64,000 nt of DNA. It comes from Alphaproteobacteria bacterium. GTDB taxonomy: Bacteria; Pseudomonadota; Alphaproteobacteria; JAJUGE01. The DNA is taken from NCBI GenBank assembly GCA_029268305.1, contig JAJUGE010000001.1, positions 103,552-167,551 on the forward strand, given 5' to 3'. A program made the position numbers and the translations under genes. The notes beneath the pieces were generated by a model that did not search any database, was not told the DNA's origin, and saw only the letters and a program-made list of their open reading frames with translations. Below, piece by piece: positions 25,515 through 33,189 of the stretch; positions within the stretch are counted from its first letter, which is position 1, and every line of letters starts with the position of its first letter.

Positions 25515-27450
25515 TCAGGGCGTTTCCGGTCGGCTGCTCGACTTCGGCGCGGGGGACGACGATCTCGCACCGCAGGCCTTCCTCCAGGTACTCCGTCTGG
25601 ACCTCGCCATTCAGCTCGTAGGCCATACCCTTCTCAATGAGAGTCGTCCCGAAGCCGCGGTGGGACGGTGCCGTCACCTTCGGGCCCCCGGTCTCGCGCC
25701 AGCGGTAGACGAGCATCTGCCCGTCGGGATGGTTCCGGAATGACCATCGCAGCTCGACCTTTCCCGATGGGGCTGAAAGCGCGCCGTACTTGGCGGCGTT
25801 CGTCGCGAGCTCGTGGAGCGTAAGACTGAAGCTGAGCGCGGCCTTCGGTGAGAGCATGAGGTTCGGCCCGTCGATCGTGACCTGATCCGAGCCGCTCTTG
25901 TGAAAAGGCTCCAATGCGCGCCGTGACAGCGTTCGCAGGTCCGCGCCTTTCCAGGATGTCTGTGTCAGCAGATCGTTCGCCACGGCGAGGACGCGAAGCC
26001 GCCCCTCGAACGAATCCCGGAACTGCTCGATCGATGGACTCTGCCGCAGCGTCTGGGTCGCGATCGATTTCACCGTGGCCAGCGTGTTCTTGACCCGATG
26101 GTTAAGCTCTGCGAGCAGGAGGGTTCGTTGCTGCTCGACCTGCTTGCGCGCCGTGATGTCTTCGTGCAGCCCGATATAGTGCGTGATCTTTCCGTCTGAG
26201 GATTTGCTCGACGAGATCGATACCGAGGCCCAGAACAGGCTTCCGTCCTTGCGAGCGTTGCACAACTCGCCCCGCCAAACGCGCCCGCTGGAGATCGTGT
26301 CCCACATTTCCTCATAAGTCGTCCGAGGGGTCTCGCCCGATTTGAGGATGCTGGTCTTGCTGCCGATTGCTTCATCGCGCGAATAGCCGGTCATGTCGGT
26401 GAAGGCGGGATTGACATACTCGATCCGGCCTTCGGCGTCGGTGATGGCAACCGAGGTCGGGCTCCGCTCGACAGCGCCGGAAAGCTTGCGCAACGCCTCG
26501 ATCATGCGATCGAACTCCGCCGCCACGCCCGCCAGCTCCCGAAACGTGTTCTGCTGAACGAACGACCCCACGCTCGGGCCGGCGCTCTGTATCTCAGTCG
26601 CCAGTCGGCTGAACCTCGAAAGGTTGCGCCAGAGCCTGATGAAGAGGGAGATCACGATGAGGGCGGTCGTGGCGTAGATGAGCGCAGCCAGCTGGATCTC
26701 CGGCGCCTGCCAGTATGGCTTGCCCAGCGTGCTGGCCAGAAGACCGCCTCCCGAATAGGAGGCGACGATGGCCCAGCAACCGAGATCGTTGCGGACGGGG
26801 GTGATCGACGTAATCAGCTCTTCCCTGCCGCCGGGCGATCGGTATCTGAGCGCTGCCGGAAGGTCGAGAGCGCACGAGGTGGCGAGCTGATCCAGGACGC
26901 CCTGCTGCGTCAGCCGCTGCCGCTCGCTCTCGAGGAACGCAGCGCTGACGGGGGGGCTCGCCGCGACGTAGAAGAAGCCTTGTGCCCCTTCGCCACCGGC
27001 CGGCCGAAGGAGCACCTTCGTATTGATCCTCGACCCGGAGAGCTCTGGAAGGATCTGGGGCACGGCGATCAGGGGCGACGGGTCCTGGCGCGAAAGGATC
27101 GGGGCAAGCCCAGCCGCGATTATGCGGCCCTGCTCCCGAACGCTCTCCAGGAGAAGTTGCGACTTTTCCCGGTCTGCCTGCTGGAACTGCTGGTAGAGGA
27201 TCACCGGAACCGCGAGGAATACCGCCACCATCAGTGCCAGTTTGGCACCCAACGACATGTGCCGGACGCCTCTGTCACCGCTTCCCGGTCGAGCAGTCGC
27301 CCCTTTCGCGGCCGGTACGGTGAGGGTGGTGTACCGATGCCCTGCTTCCGCCGAAGCCTCGGCTTCGTCATGCCTGATCTCGCCTGCACTGCCGGCGTGG
27401 TCGGATGTGGTTGCGGCTCTCAGGGGAACGACACTCATCGGCACACCCAT
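25489..27450 (-). CDS. Membrane HWE-family sensor histidine kinase with PAS domain
   Basis: This ~653-residue protein has a transmembrane helix at ~66-84, a periplasmic sensing region to ~255, a second helix at ~257-277, a HAMP-like linker and a PAS/PAC domain at ~325-445 (VAITDAEGRIEYVNPAF). The HWE kinase core follows: phospho-acceptor His451 in LNHRVKNTL, HELATNAAKYGAL and the WRETGGP motif. HWE kinases are typical of Alphaproteobacteria and often feed general-stress or single-domain regulators; none is adjacent. The start is uncertain: ATG 27450 avoids overlap with the lipoprotein gene, and ATG 27438 or a later Met are alternatives. Confidence 0.88.
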   Translation of the reverse strand: MGVPMSVVPLRAATTSDHAGSAGEIRHDEAEASAEAGHRYTTLTVPAAKGATARPGSGDRGVRHMSLGAKLALMVAVFLAVPVILYQQFQQADREKSQLLLESVREQGRIIAAGLAPILSRQDPSPLIAVPQILPELSGSRINTKVLLRPAGGEGAQGFFYVAASPPVSAAFLESERQRLTQQGVLDQLATSCALDLPAALRYRSPGGREELITSITPVRNDLGCWAIVASYSGGGLLASTLGKPYWQAPEIQLAALIYATTALIVISLFIRLWRNLSRFSRLATEIQSAGPSVGSFVQQNTFRELAGVAAEFDRMIEALRKLSGAVERSPTSVAITDAEGRIEYVNPAFTDMTGYSRDEAIGSKTSILKSGETPRTTYEEMWDTISSGRVWRGELCNARKDGSLFWASVSISSSKSSDGKITHYIGLHEDITARKQVEQQRTLLLAELNHRVKNTLATVKSIATQTLRQSPSIEQFRDSFEGRLRVLAVANDLLTQTSWKGADLRTLSRRALEPFHKSGSDQVTIDGPNLMLSPKAALSFSLTLHELATNAAKYGALSAPSGKVELRWSFRNHPDGQMLVYRWRETGGPKVTAPSHRGFGTTLIEKGMAYELNGEVQTEYLEEGLRCEIVVPRAEVEQPTGNALISSPDRPG

Positions 27451-27469
27451 TGACCCGCCGGTGGAGAAT

Positions 27470-28012
27470 TCAAGAAGCTTGCCGAACGTTGGTAGCTCGA
27501 CCGGCGGGCGAATCTGCCTTCGCGAGGTCGGCGATACACTGTTCGCCGTCGCCATGTCCGAGCACCTCGTAGCGGAGCACGCGATAAACGAGCGACTCCA
27601 CTTCGGGGAAGAAGTAGAGCCGTATGCTGCAGTTCTCTGCTGCGTAGAGCCATATCCTGGACGGCGCTGCATCTTCGGCGAAATTCGGAGGCCCGAGCCG
27701 CCCACGGGTCTCCGCCTCGGTCATGCCGACGAGCCTCTCGACCGTCCAGTTTTCCTTCTCGGGTTCCGTTACGGGCTCGACCGGCTCGACCGGCGTCGCC
27801 TTCGTCGCTGCTTGCGCGGTCTTGCTCGACTTCTTCGCGGATTTCGGTCGGTCCGGCTTGGGACGTGGAAGCGGCATCCTGGGGGTCTCGGCCGGCAGCT
27901 CGTACACCACGGTTTCCTCTCGCGCCGGGACCGGCCCGTTGTCCGCGCATGCTGCGATAGCGAAAAGAGCAACGGTCAGAACGAGCTTCATGCCGAAGCG
28001 GCCCTGCCTCAT
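27470..28012 (-). CDS. Predicted lipoprotein with proline-rich linker
   Basis: This protein of ~180 residues begins with a lipoprotein signal, lipobox AIAAC, followed by an acidic/proline/lysine-rich linker (~25-90) and a compact C-terminal part including GMTEAETRGRLGPPNFAEDA, which resembles SmpA/BamE-like or similar small envelope domains. That similarity is weak and I do not assign function. ATG 28012 or ATG 27991 could be the start; both give the same mature lipoprotein. It lies 19 nt upstream of the HWE kinase gene, so co-transcription is likely. Confidence 0.72.
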   Translation of the reverse strand: MRQGRFGMKLVLTVALFAIAACADNGPVPAREETVVYELPAETPRMPLPRPKPDRPKSAKKSSKTAQAATKATPVEPVEPVTEPEKENWTVERLVGMTEAETRGRLGPPNFAEDAAPSRIWLYAAENCSIRLYFFPEVESLVYRVLRYEVLGHGDGEQCIADLAKADSPAGRATNVRQAS

Positions 28013-28325
28013 GCGCGGTCGGATCGCGATCTCATGCGTAGCGGGCGTTACGGCTTTCACGGCGGCCTCGGAGCTATGTCGGGATGCGAGGTGCGCGTGC
28101 AGGTGCTCGATCCCGAACGGTTGAATATCAGCATCGCCCCCCAGAGCCCGATCCGGCATCCAATGCTTAACCAGAGATAACGGAAGAAGGCTAACGATTG
28201 GTTAACCGCCGCACGTTCCGCCGTGAGGCGGTCATCCGTGGCTTCTCCGTCAACTTTTACTTAATCGCTGCGTGAGACCTTCGCCATGGTGCGAAGCACG
28301 CTGCGGCCATGGGAGATGACCAGAC
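28013..28325. other. Intergenic region with clustered TAAC motifs
   Basis: This ~313-nt divergent gap separates the lipoprotein and PAS_5 genes. It contains four TAAC tetramers, starting at 28168, 28178, 28192 and 28203, within an AT-rich stretch. Two of the spacings give TTAA-N7-TAAC (28167-28181) and TAAC-N7-TAAC (28192-28206), reminiscent of the CtrA consensus TTAA-N7-TTAA. I see no gene here. Regulation by CtrA is only a suggestion. Confidence 0.3.
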
Positions 28326-28868
28326 ATGCTGTTCCTTGATCCCCCGGTGCGGACCGGCGCAATCGAGATGGTGGAGGCGTTCTTTATCGACTCCAATCAC
28401 CAGCTGATCGACGCTGTTCTGCGCCGCTTCGATTCCGTCTGGCGCGCCAAGGTATTGGATGGCGAGCTTCCGGCACGGGACGACATCGATCCGGCCGAAG
28501 TGGCCGATCTCCTGCCGCATATCATGCTCGCCGATATTGTCGAGGAGGATGCGGGGATAGTCGTCGAGCTCCGCCTCGTCGGGCAGCACCATCTGGCCCT
28601 CAGCGGCACCATGCCCGACAGGACGGTACTGAGTGCAGGCACGGAGGAGGGGGCCTTTGCCTACGTCGCGCTCGAAGAGATTATAGAGCGCGGGCAGCCC
28701 GCTTACTCCATGCTGCGCGTGCGGTGCAGCGGCACCGACAATTTCGAGGCGGCGCGGGCAGTCTACCCGCTCTCGAGCGACGGCAAGCACGTCGACCGCA
28801 TCGTTTCGGTGGTCGTTCCGTACTATCCGGCCGCCAAGGGACCGATCGAGGCGCTGGCTCGCGGTTGA
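28326..28868 (+). CDS. PAS_5 family PAS-domain protein
   Basis: This 180-residue single-domain protein matches the alphaproteobacterial PAS_5 family, with the typical opening FDSVWRAKVLDGELPARDDIDPAEVADLLPHI broken across ~35-66 and a later VELRLVGQHH segment. It has no output domain, so it may act as a sensor partner or adaptor. The upstream region carries the TAAC cluster. The nearby HWE kinase is a possible partner by proximity only. Confidence 0.83.
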   Translation: MLFLDPPVRTGAIEMVEAFFIDSNHQLIDAVLRRFDSVWRAKVLDGELPARDDIDPAEVADLLPHIMLADIVEEDAGIVVELRLVGQHHLALSGTMPDRTVLSAGTEEGAFAYVALEEIIERGQPAYSMLRVRCSGTDNFEAARAVYPLSSDGKHVDRIVSVVVPYYPAAKGPIEALARG

Positions 28869-28880
28869 TGTGCCGCCCGC

Positions 28881-30041
28881 TCAGGCAGCAGCACGAAGGC
28901 GCGCGAAGCCCTGCTCCATGTCGGCGATGAGGTCGTCGATGTCCTCGAGTCCGGCGTGAATGCGGAGGGTGGGGCCCTCCGCGCGCCAGGTCGTTGCCGA
29001 TCGATTGGCCGCCGGCTGGGTCGGAAGAATCAGGCTCTCGTAGCCGCCCCAACTCGCGCCCATTCCGTACAGCTCGAGGCCATCGAGCATCGCCGCCACG
29101 GCAGAATCGCTCACGGGATTCAGAACGACCCCGAAAAGACCGGAGGCGCCCAGGAAATCGCGCTTCCAGATGGCGTGACCGGGATCGGACGGCAGGGCCG
29201 GATAGAGCACCCGCGCCACCTCCGGGCGCCCTTCGAGCCATTGCGCTAGGGTCGTCGCATTCTCCTGATGCTGGCGCAGACGCACCGGCATCGTCCGGAT
29301 GCCTCGCGTGCCGAGATAGACGTCGTCCGGCCCCGCGCACACTCCCATTGTGCCGGCCGAGTCCCGCAGGGGCTCGAGGCACTCATCGGTCGAGGTGACC
29401 ACGCCGAGCATCGCGTCGGAATGACCGACGATGTACTTCGTGGCGGCGTGGATCGACACGTCCACACCGTGGTCGAACGGCTTGAAGAACAGCGGCGTCG
29501 CCCAGGTGTTGTCCATCAGGACCTTCACCCCGCGTGCATGGGCAGCTGCAGCGATCGCCGGGATGTCCTGCATGTCGAACGTCTGGGAGCCCGGAGCCTC
29601 GACGTAGATCACCCGCGTGTTGTCTCGGATCATGCCGGCAATGTCGCCGCCGATGGCCGGATCGAAGAACGTGGTTTCAACCCCCATCCGCTTGAGCATC
29701 GTGCCGGCGATGCGTCGTGCGGGCGCATAAACACAGTCGACCATCAGCATGTGGTCGCCCGCGCCGAGAAAGGCGAAGAGCGCGACCGTGATGGCATTGA
29801 GCCCAGAAGGTGCGATCACCGCGCCGGCCGCCCCCTCGAGCTCGGACACCGCATCCTCGAGCGTGAACACTGTCGGAGTGCCGCGCCGCCCATAGCGCGG
29901 ATCGCGCACGCCCTTCGGTCCTTTCAGCGCGGCGACGGTCGGGTTGAGGATGGTGGAGGCGCGGAACACCGGGGTGTTGACGACGCCGAAATGCTGCTCC
30001 GGATGGCGCCCGGCGTGGGTCGCGATCGTCCTGTCTTTCAT
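28881..30041 (-). CDS. metC: Cystathionine beta-lyase
   Basis: This 386-residue PLP enzyme of the Cys/Met metabolism family has the PLP-phosphate tyrosines (RYGRRGTPT at ~49), Asp177 in VLMDNTWATPLFF and the Schiff-base Lys202 in HAATKYIVGHSD. The pattern ATKYIVGHSD and overall length match MetC, which converts cystathionine to homocysteine, ammonia and pyruvate. It is the last gene of an alaX-sseA-metC minus-strand operon, 27 nt after sseA. Cystathionine gamma-lyase-like activity cannot be excluded. Confidence 0.9.
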   Translation of the reverse strand: MKDRTIATHAGRHPEQHFGVVNTPVFRASTILNPTVAALKGPKGVRDPRYGRRGTPTVFTLEDAVSELEGAAGAVIAPSGLNAITVALFAFLGAGDHMLMVDCVYAPARRIAGTMLKRMGVETTFFDPAIGGDIAGMIRDNTRVIYVEAPGSQTFDMQDIPAIAAAAHARGVKVLMDNTWATPLFFKPFDHGVDVSIHAATKYIVGHSDAMLGVVTSTDECLEPLRDSAGTMGVCAGPDDVYLGTRGIRTMPVRLRQHQENATTLAQWLEGRPEVARVLYPALPSDPGHAIWKRDFLGASGLFGVVLNPVSDSAVAAMLDGLELYGMGASWGGYESLILPTQPAANRSATTWRAEGPTLRIHAGLEDIDDLIADMEQGFARLRAAA

Positions 30042-30068
30042 GATCGTTCCAGTTTTGGCGCGGGAGAC

Positions 30069-30917
30069 TCAGGGCTCGATCGGCGTGTCCTGACGGCTGC
30101 CCCATTCGCTCCAGGAGCCGTCATAAACTGCGACATCCGAACGGCCGATCAGGTAGAGGGCGAGTGCGAGCACGGCGGCCGTGACGCCGGAGCCGCAGGT
30201 CGTTGTGATCGGCCGCTCGAGGTCGACTCCGGCGTCCGCGAATGCCTGACGCAGTTCGTCCGAAGAGCGGAACGTGTGGTCGGAGGCGAGGAGCTTCGGA
30301 TAGGGAACGTTCAGGCTTCCCGGGATGTGTCCACCGCGCATGCCGGCCCGTGGCTCGGGCTCGGTCGCGGCAAATCTGCCGGCGCTCCGGGCGTCGACGA
30401 CCTGCTCCCGCCGTAAGTCGATGTTCCTCCGCACCTGCTCGAGGCTGCGGACCAGCTTCTCGTCCTTCTCGGCCTTGAAGGATTTCGGCGGAAGCGTCAC
30501 GGCTCCCGCTTCGGTCGGCCGGCCCTCGGCCAGCCATTTCGGCAGGCCGCCGTCGAGCACCGCCACGTCGCGGTGCCCGAAGACGCGGAAGGTCCACCAG
30601 ACCCGTGCCGCACCGGTTGTGCCGATCGTGTCGTAGACGACCACCTTGTCGTCATTCCCGATACCGAGTGCACCGACGTCGCGCGCGAACTGCTCGGCGC
30701 TCGGCAGCATGTGCGGAAGGTCCGTGTCGCGGTCGGCGATGGCGTCGATGTCGAAGAATACCGCCCCGGGAATGTGGCGCTCGCCGTATTCCGTGCGGGC
30801 GTTCCGCCCGGCCGTAGGCAGATGGTGACTGCCGTCGACGATCCGCAGGTTCGGTGCGTGCACATGCTCCGCCAGCCATGCGGTAGTGACCAGGGCTTCG
30901 GGCCGGGCGTAACTCAT
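30069..30917 (-). CDS. sseA: 3-mercaptopyruvate sulfurtransferase
   Basis: This 282-residue tandem-rhodanese protein moves sulfur from 3-mercaptopyruvate to an acceptor. The C-terminal rhodanese domain carries Cys241 in the CGSGVTA loop, the mercaptopyruvate-type version of the active site. The N-terminal domain (VDGSHHLPTAGRNAR) is inactive, as usual. ATG 30917 has GAGGAG six bases upstream; the longer frame is antisense to the conserved part of alaX. It follows alaX by 10 nt and precedes metC, giving a sulfur amino acid operon. Confidence 0.92.
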   Translation of the reverse strand: MSYARPEALVTTAWLAEHVHAPNLRIVDGSHHLPTAGRNARTEYGERHIPGAVFFDIDAIADRDTDLPHMLPSAEQFARDVGALGIGNDDKVVVYDTIGTTGAARVWWTFRVFGHRDVAVLDGGLPKWLAEGRPTEAGAVTLPPKSFKAEKDEKLVRSLEQVRRNIDLRREQVVDARSAGRFAATEPEPRAGMRGGHIPGSLNVPYPKLLASDHTFRSSDELRQAFADAGVDLERPITTTCGSGVTAAVLALALYLIGRSDVAVYDGSWSEWGSRQDTPIEP

Positions 30918-30927
30918 CGTCAGCTCC

Positions 30928-31635
30928 TCATTCCGCGAAGGCCACGTTGACACGGCGGTTGTGACGGCCCTTCTTCTCGATCTTGGAAACCACCACCGGG
31001 CCAATCTCACCGGTCCGGCGGACGTGGGTGCCGCCGCAGGGTTGTACGTCGACGCCTTCGATCCGGATGATGCGGACCTTGCCGCTCCCGGACGGGGGCT
31101 GCACCGACATCGTCCGCACCAAATCCGGATTGGCCTCCAGCTCGGCATCCGAGATCCAGCTCGCATCGACGGGCAGGTCCTCTTTGACCAGCGCATTGAG
31201 GCGATCGGTCAGGGCGTCCTTGTCGAGCGTCCGGTCGGGCAGGTCGAAGTCGAGCCGTCCCTTTCCGTCGCCGATCTGGCCGCCGGTCACACCGCCGGGC
31301 ACGATCGAGCAGAGCAGGTGGAGACAAGTGTGCATCCGCATATGCCGGTAACGACGCTCCCAGTCCACCGTGGCCGTGAGACAGGTGCCGACCGGTGGTG
31401 AGGGGACACCCTCTTCGAGGATATGGACGATGTCCTCCTCATTCTCTCCCTTGACGGTGGTGACGATCCGAAGCTCGGCTCCATTGTCCAGTCGCAACAC
31501 GCCGCTGTCACCCGGCTGGCCGCCACCGGTGGGGTAGAACACGGTACGATCGAGGCGGATTCCCTGACCTTCGGCGCTTGTCACCGTCGCTTCGCAACTT
31601 CGCGCGTAAGGGTCGTCGCGGAACACCGCTTCCAT
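30928..31635 (-). CDS. alaX: Alanyl-tRNA editing protein, AlaX type
   Basis: This 235-residue cytosolic protein is a free-standing version of the AlaRS editing domain, which hydrolyses Ser-tRNA(Ala) or Gly-tRNA(Ala). The zinc site is complete: His102 and His106 (MHTCLHLL), Cys200 and His204 (PCGGTH). The N-terminal GGGQPGDSG loop is also typical. Length fits AlaX-M. It heads the operon with sseA and metC. Confidence 0.92.
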   Translation of the reverse strand: MEAVFRDDPYARSCEATVTSAEGQGIRLDRTVFYPTGGGQPGDSGVLRLDNGAELRIVTTVKGENEEDIVHILEEGVPSPPVGTCLTATVDWERRYRHMRMHTCLHLLCSIVPGGVTGGQIGDGKGRLDFDLPDRTLDKDALTDRLNALVKEDLPVDASWISDAELEANPDLVRTMSVQPPSGSGKVRIIRIEGVDVQPCGGTHVRRTGEIGPVVVSKIEKKGRHNRRVNVAFAE

Positions 31636-31693
31636 GGCTGATCCTGTCGAGGCGGCTGGGTCGGTCGAGCTTACACGTCGGCCAGAAGGCCGA

Positions 31694-32308
31694 TCAAGCC
31701 GAGGGCTGACGGAGCCACCGTTGCCAGAGGTCGTCCCGGTGGAGCGCGAGCCACTGCAGCGCGATGATCGTCATGCCGTTGTTGATCCGGCCGTCCGCCA
31801 CTCTCCGCATCGCCTCGTCGAAGCCGATCGCGTAGACGAGTATGTCCTCGTTCTCCTCCGGATTGCCGAAGACCCCGTCTACGCCGGTGGAATCGATCCG
31901 GCCGCAATAGACCGTGACGAGTTCCGAGCAGCCGCCGGGCGTGGAAAGGAAGTCGCAGATGTGCACGAGATCGCCGATGTCGCGGCCGATCTCTTCCCGT
32001 GTTTCCCGGCGCGCGACCGTTTCGGCGTCTTCGCCTTGGTCGACCATGCCGGCGACGATCTCGACGATCCACGGGTCGAGTCCGGCTGCCATCGCACCGA
32101 TGCGGAACTGCTCCACGACAACGACGGTGTCGTTGTCCGGGTCGTAGGGGAGGACGGCGACGGCGCGGCCGCGGTCGAAGTTCTCGCGCGCTATGACCCG
32201 GCTCCACCCGCCGCGGTGCAGGCGATGCCGCAGCCGGTAGCGGTCGAGGCGATAGAACCCCTGATAAGCCGTTTGCCTGTCGAGGATTTCGACGTCATTC
32301 TTGTCCAC
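31694..32308 (-). CDS. Nudix hydrolase (ADP-ribose pyrophosphatase-like)
   Basis: This 204-residue protein has a Nudix box GMVDQGEDAETVARRETREEIG split across ~96-117, with the catalytic REXXEE glutamates, and the ADP-ribose-type segment VVVVEQFRIGAMA. Such enzymes hydrolyse ADP-ribose or related nucleoside diphosphates. GTG 32308 is chosen because AGGAGG stands 7 nt upstream. It is divergent from a small membrane protein. Confidence 0.9.
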   Translation of the reverse strand: MDKNDVEILDRQTAYQGFYRLDRYRLRHRLHRGGWSRVIARENFDRGRAVAVLPYDPDNDTVVVVEQFRIGAMAAGLDPWIVEIVAGMVDQGEDAETVARRETREEIGRDIGDLVHICDFLSTPGGCSELVTVYCGRIDSTGVDGVFGNPEENEDILVYAIGFDEAMRRVADGRINNGMTIIALQWLALHRDDLWQRWLRQPSA

Positions 32309-32402
32309 GGGGACGCCTCCTGCGCCGGAAGAGATCGTGCTGGTCCGGGCCGTGGGTCGAGCGATCCGTAGCTGCGGGGTTTCGCGGAGGGAAGGGGGTC
32401 GC

Positions 32403-32648
32403 ATGCTGGGGCTCATTTTCGGCCTGATACGTCTCTATTTCGGACTCGGGATTCTCTTCGGCCTCGTTCTGTTCACGGCGACCATCTATCGGGGCTATGT
32501 CGCCGATCCGCCGGTCGCCGACGTAACCGACGTGATCGTCGATGCTCTGGTCCAAGGGTTGTTCCGCATCTTCCTCTGGCTCCCGACGCTCTGGAACGAC
32601 GTTCTCAACGGCGGCAGGCCGTTCCTCGACTGGTTGCTCGGGGTCTGA
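32403..32648 (+). CDS. Small hypothetical membrane protein
   Basis: This 81-residue protein has two hydrophobic segments, ~2-27 (GLIFGLIRLYFGLGILFG) and ~50-65, and no recognisable domain. A strong purine-rich ribosome site (GGAGGGAAGGGGG) lies before ATG 32403. The longer open frame is partly antisense to the Nudix gene. I do not recognise the family; it may be restricted to this lineage. Confidence 0.65.
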   Translation: MLGLIFGLIRLYFGLGILFGLVLFTATIYRGYVADPPVADVTDVIVDALVQGLFRIFLWLPTLWNDVLNGGRPFLDWLLGV

Positions 32649-32665
32649 CCGGGCCTCCGTTCGGG

Positions 32666-33124
32666 TCACATCCAGTAGCGGCCCGAGGCGGCGACCACCA
32701 CCACGATGATGCCGAGCATCAGGTTGGTGCCGACGAGCAGGCGGATCTGGCTGATCTGTCGCGCTCCCATATCGGTGTCGTTGGCCTCGAGTGCCTTGCC
32801 GAGGCGCCGGTAGGGCGCGAACCAGAGGTGGAAGAACAGCAGCATCATGACGATGCCGAGACCGTGCATGATGTGAATATGAAGCCCGGCATTCGCGAAG
32901 CCGCCGAGCTCGGCGAAGATGATCCAGTAGCCGGTGAGCAGCAGAAGCACGATCGATAGCCAGACCCAGAGAAAGAAGCGGTCGAAAGCCCGCTTCCAGA
33001 GCGCCAGACGCGCCGGCGGCTCGAGCGGGCCGATGGCCGGACGCAAGGCCATGTAGGCGAAGAACATGCCGCCGACCCAGACGACGGCGGCGACGGCGTG
33101 CAGCGCAGTGGCGAGGGCGATCAT
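32666..33124 (-). CDS. CopD-like four-helix membrane protein
   Basis: This 152-residue protein has four transmembrane helices and conserved histidines in helix ends (LHAVAAVVWVGGMFF, HIMHGLGIVMM, FFHLWF), as in the CopD/copper-resistance D domain. Members are proposed to take part in copper handling or heme binding, but the evidence is limited. ATG 33124 is preceded by GGGAG. It lies 65 nt downstream of dnaE2 on the same strand. Confidence 0.8.
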   Translation of the reverse strand: MIALATALHAVAAVVWVGGMFFAYMALRPAIGPLEPPARLALWKRAFDRFFLWVWLSIVLLLLTGYWIIFAELGGFANAGLHIHIMHGLGIVMMLLFFHLWFAPYRRLGKALEANDTDMGARQISQIRLLVGTNLMLGIIVVVVAASGRYWM

Positions 33125-33189
33125 TCCGGGCTCCCGATGTGACCTCGGCAGACTGTTCGGCGGCGGGGCCGGGGTCAAGCTGCCTCGTC

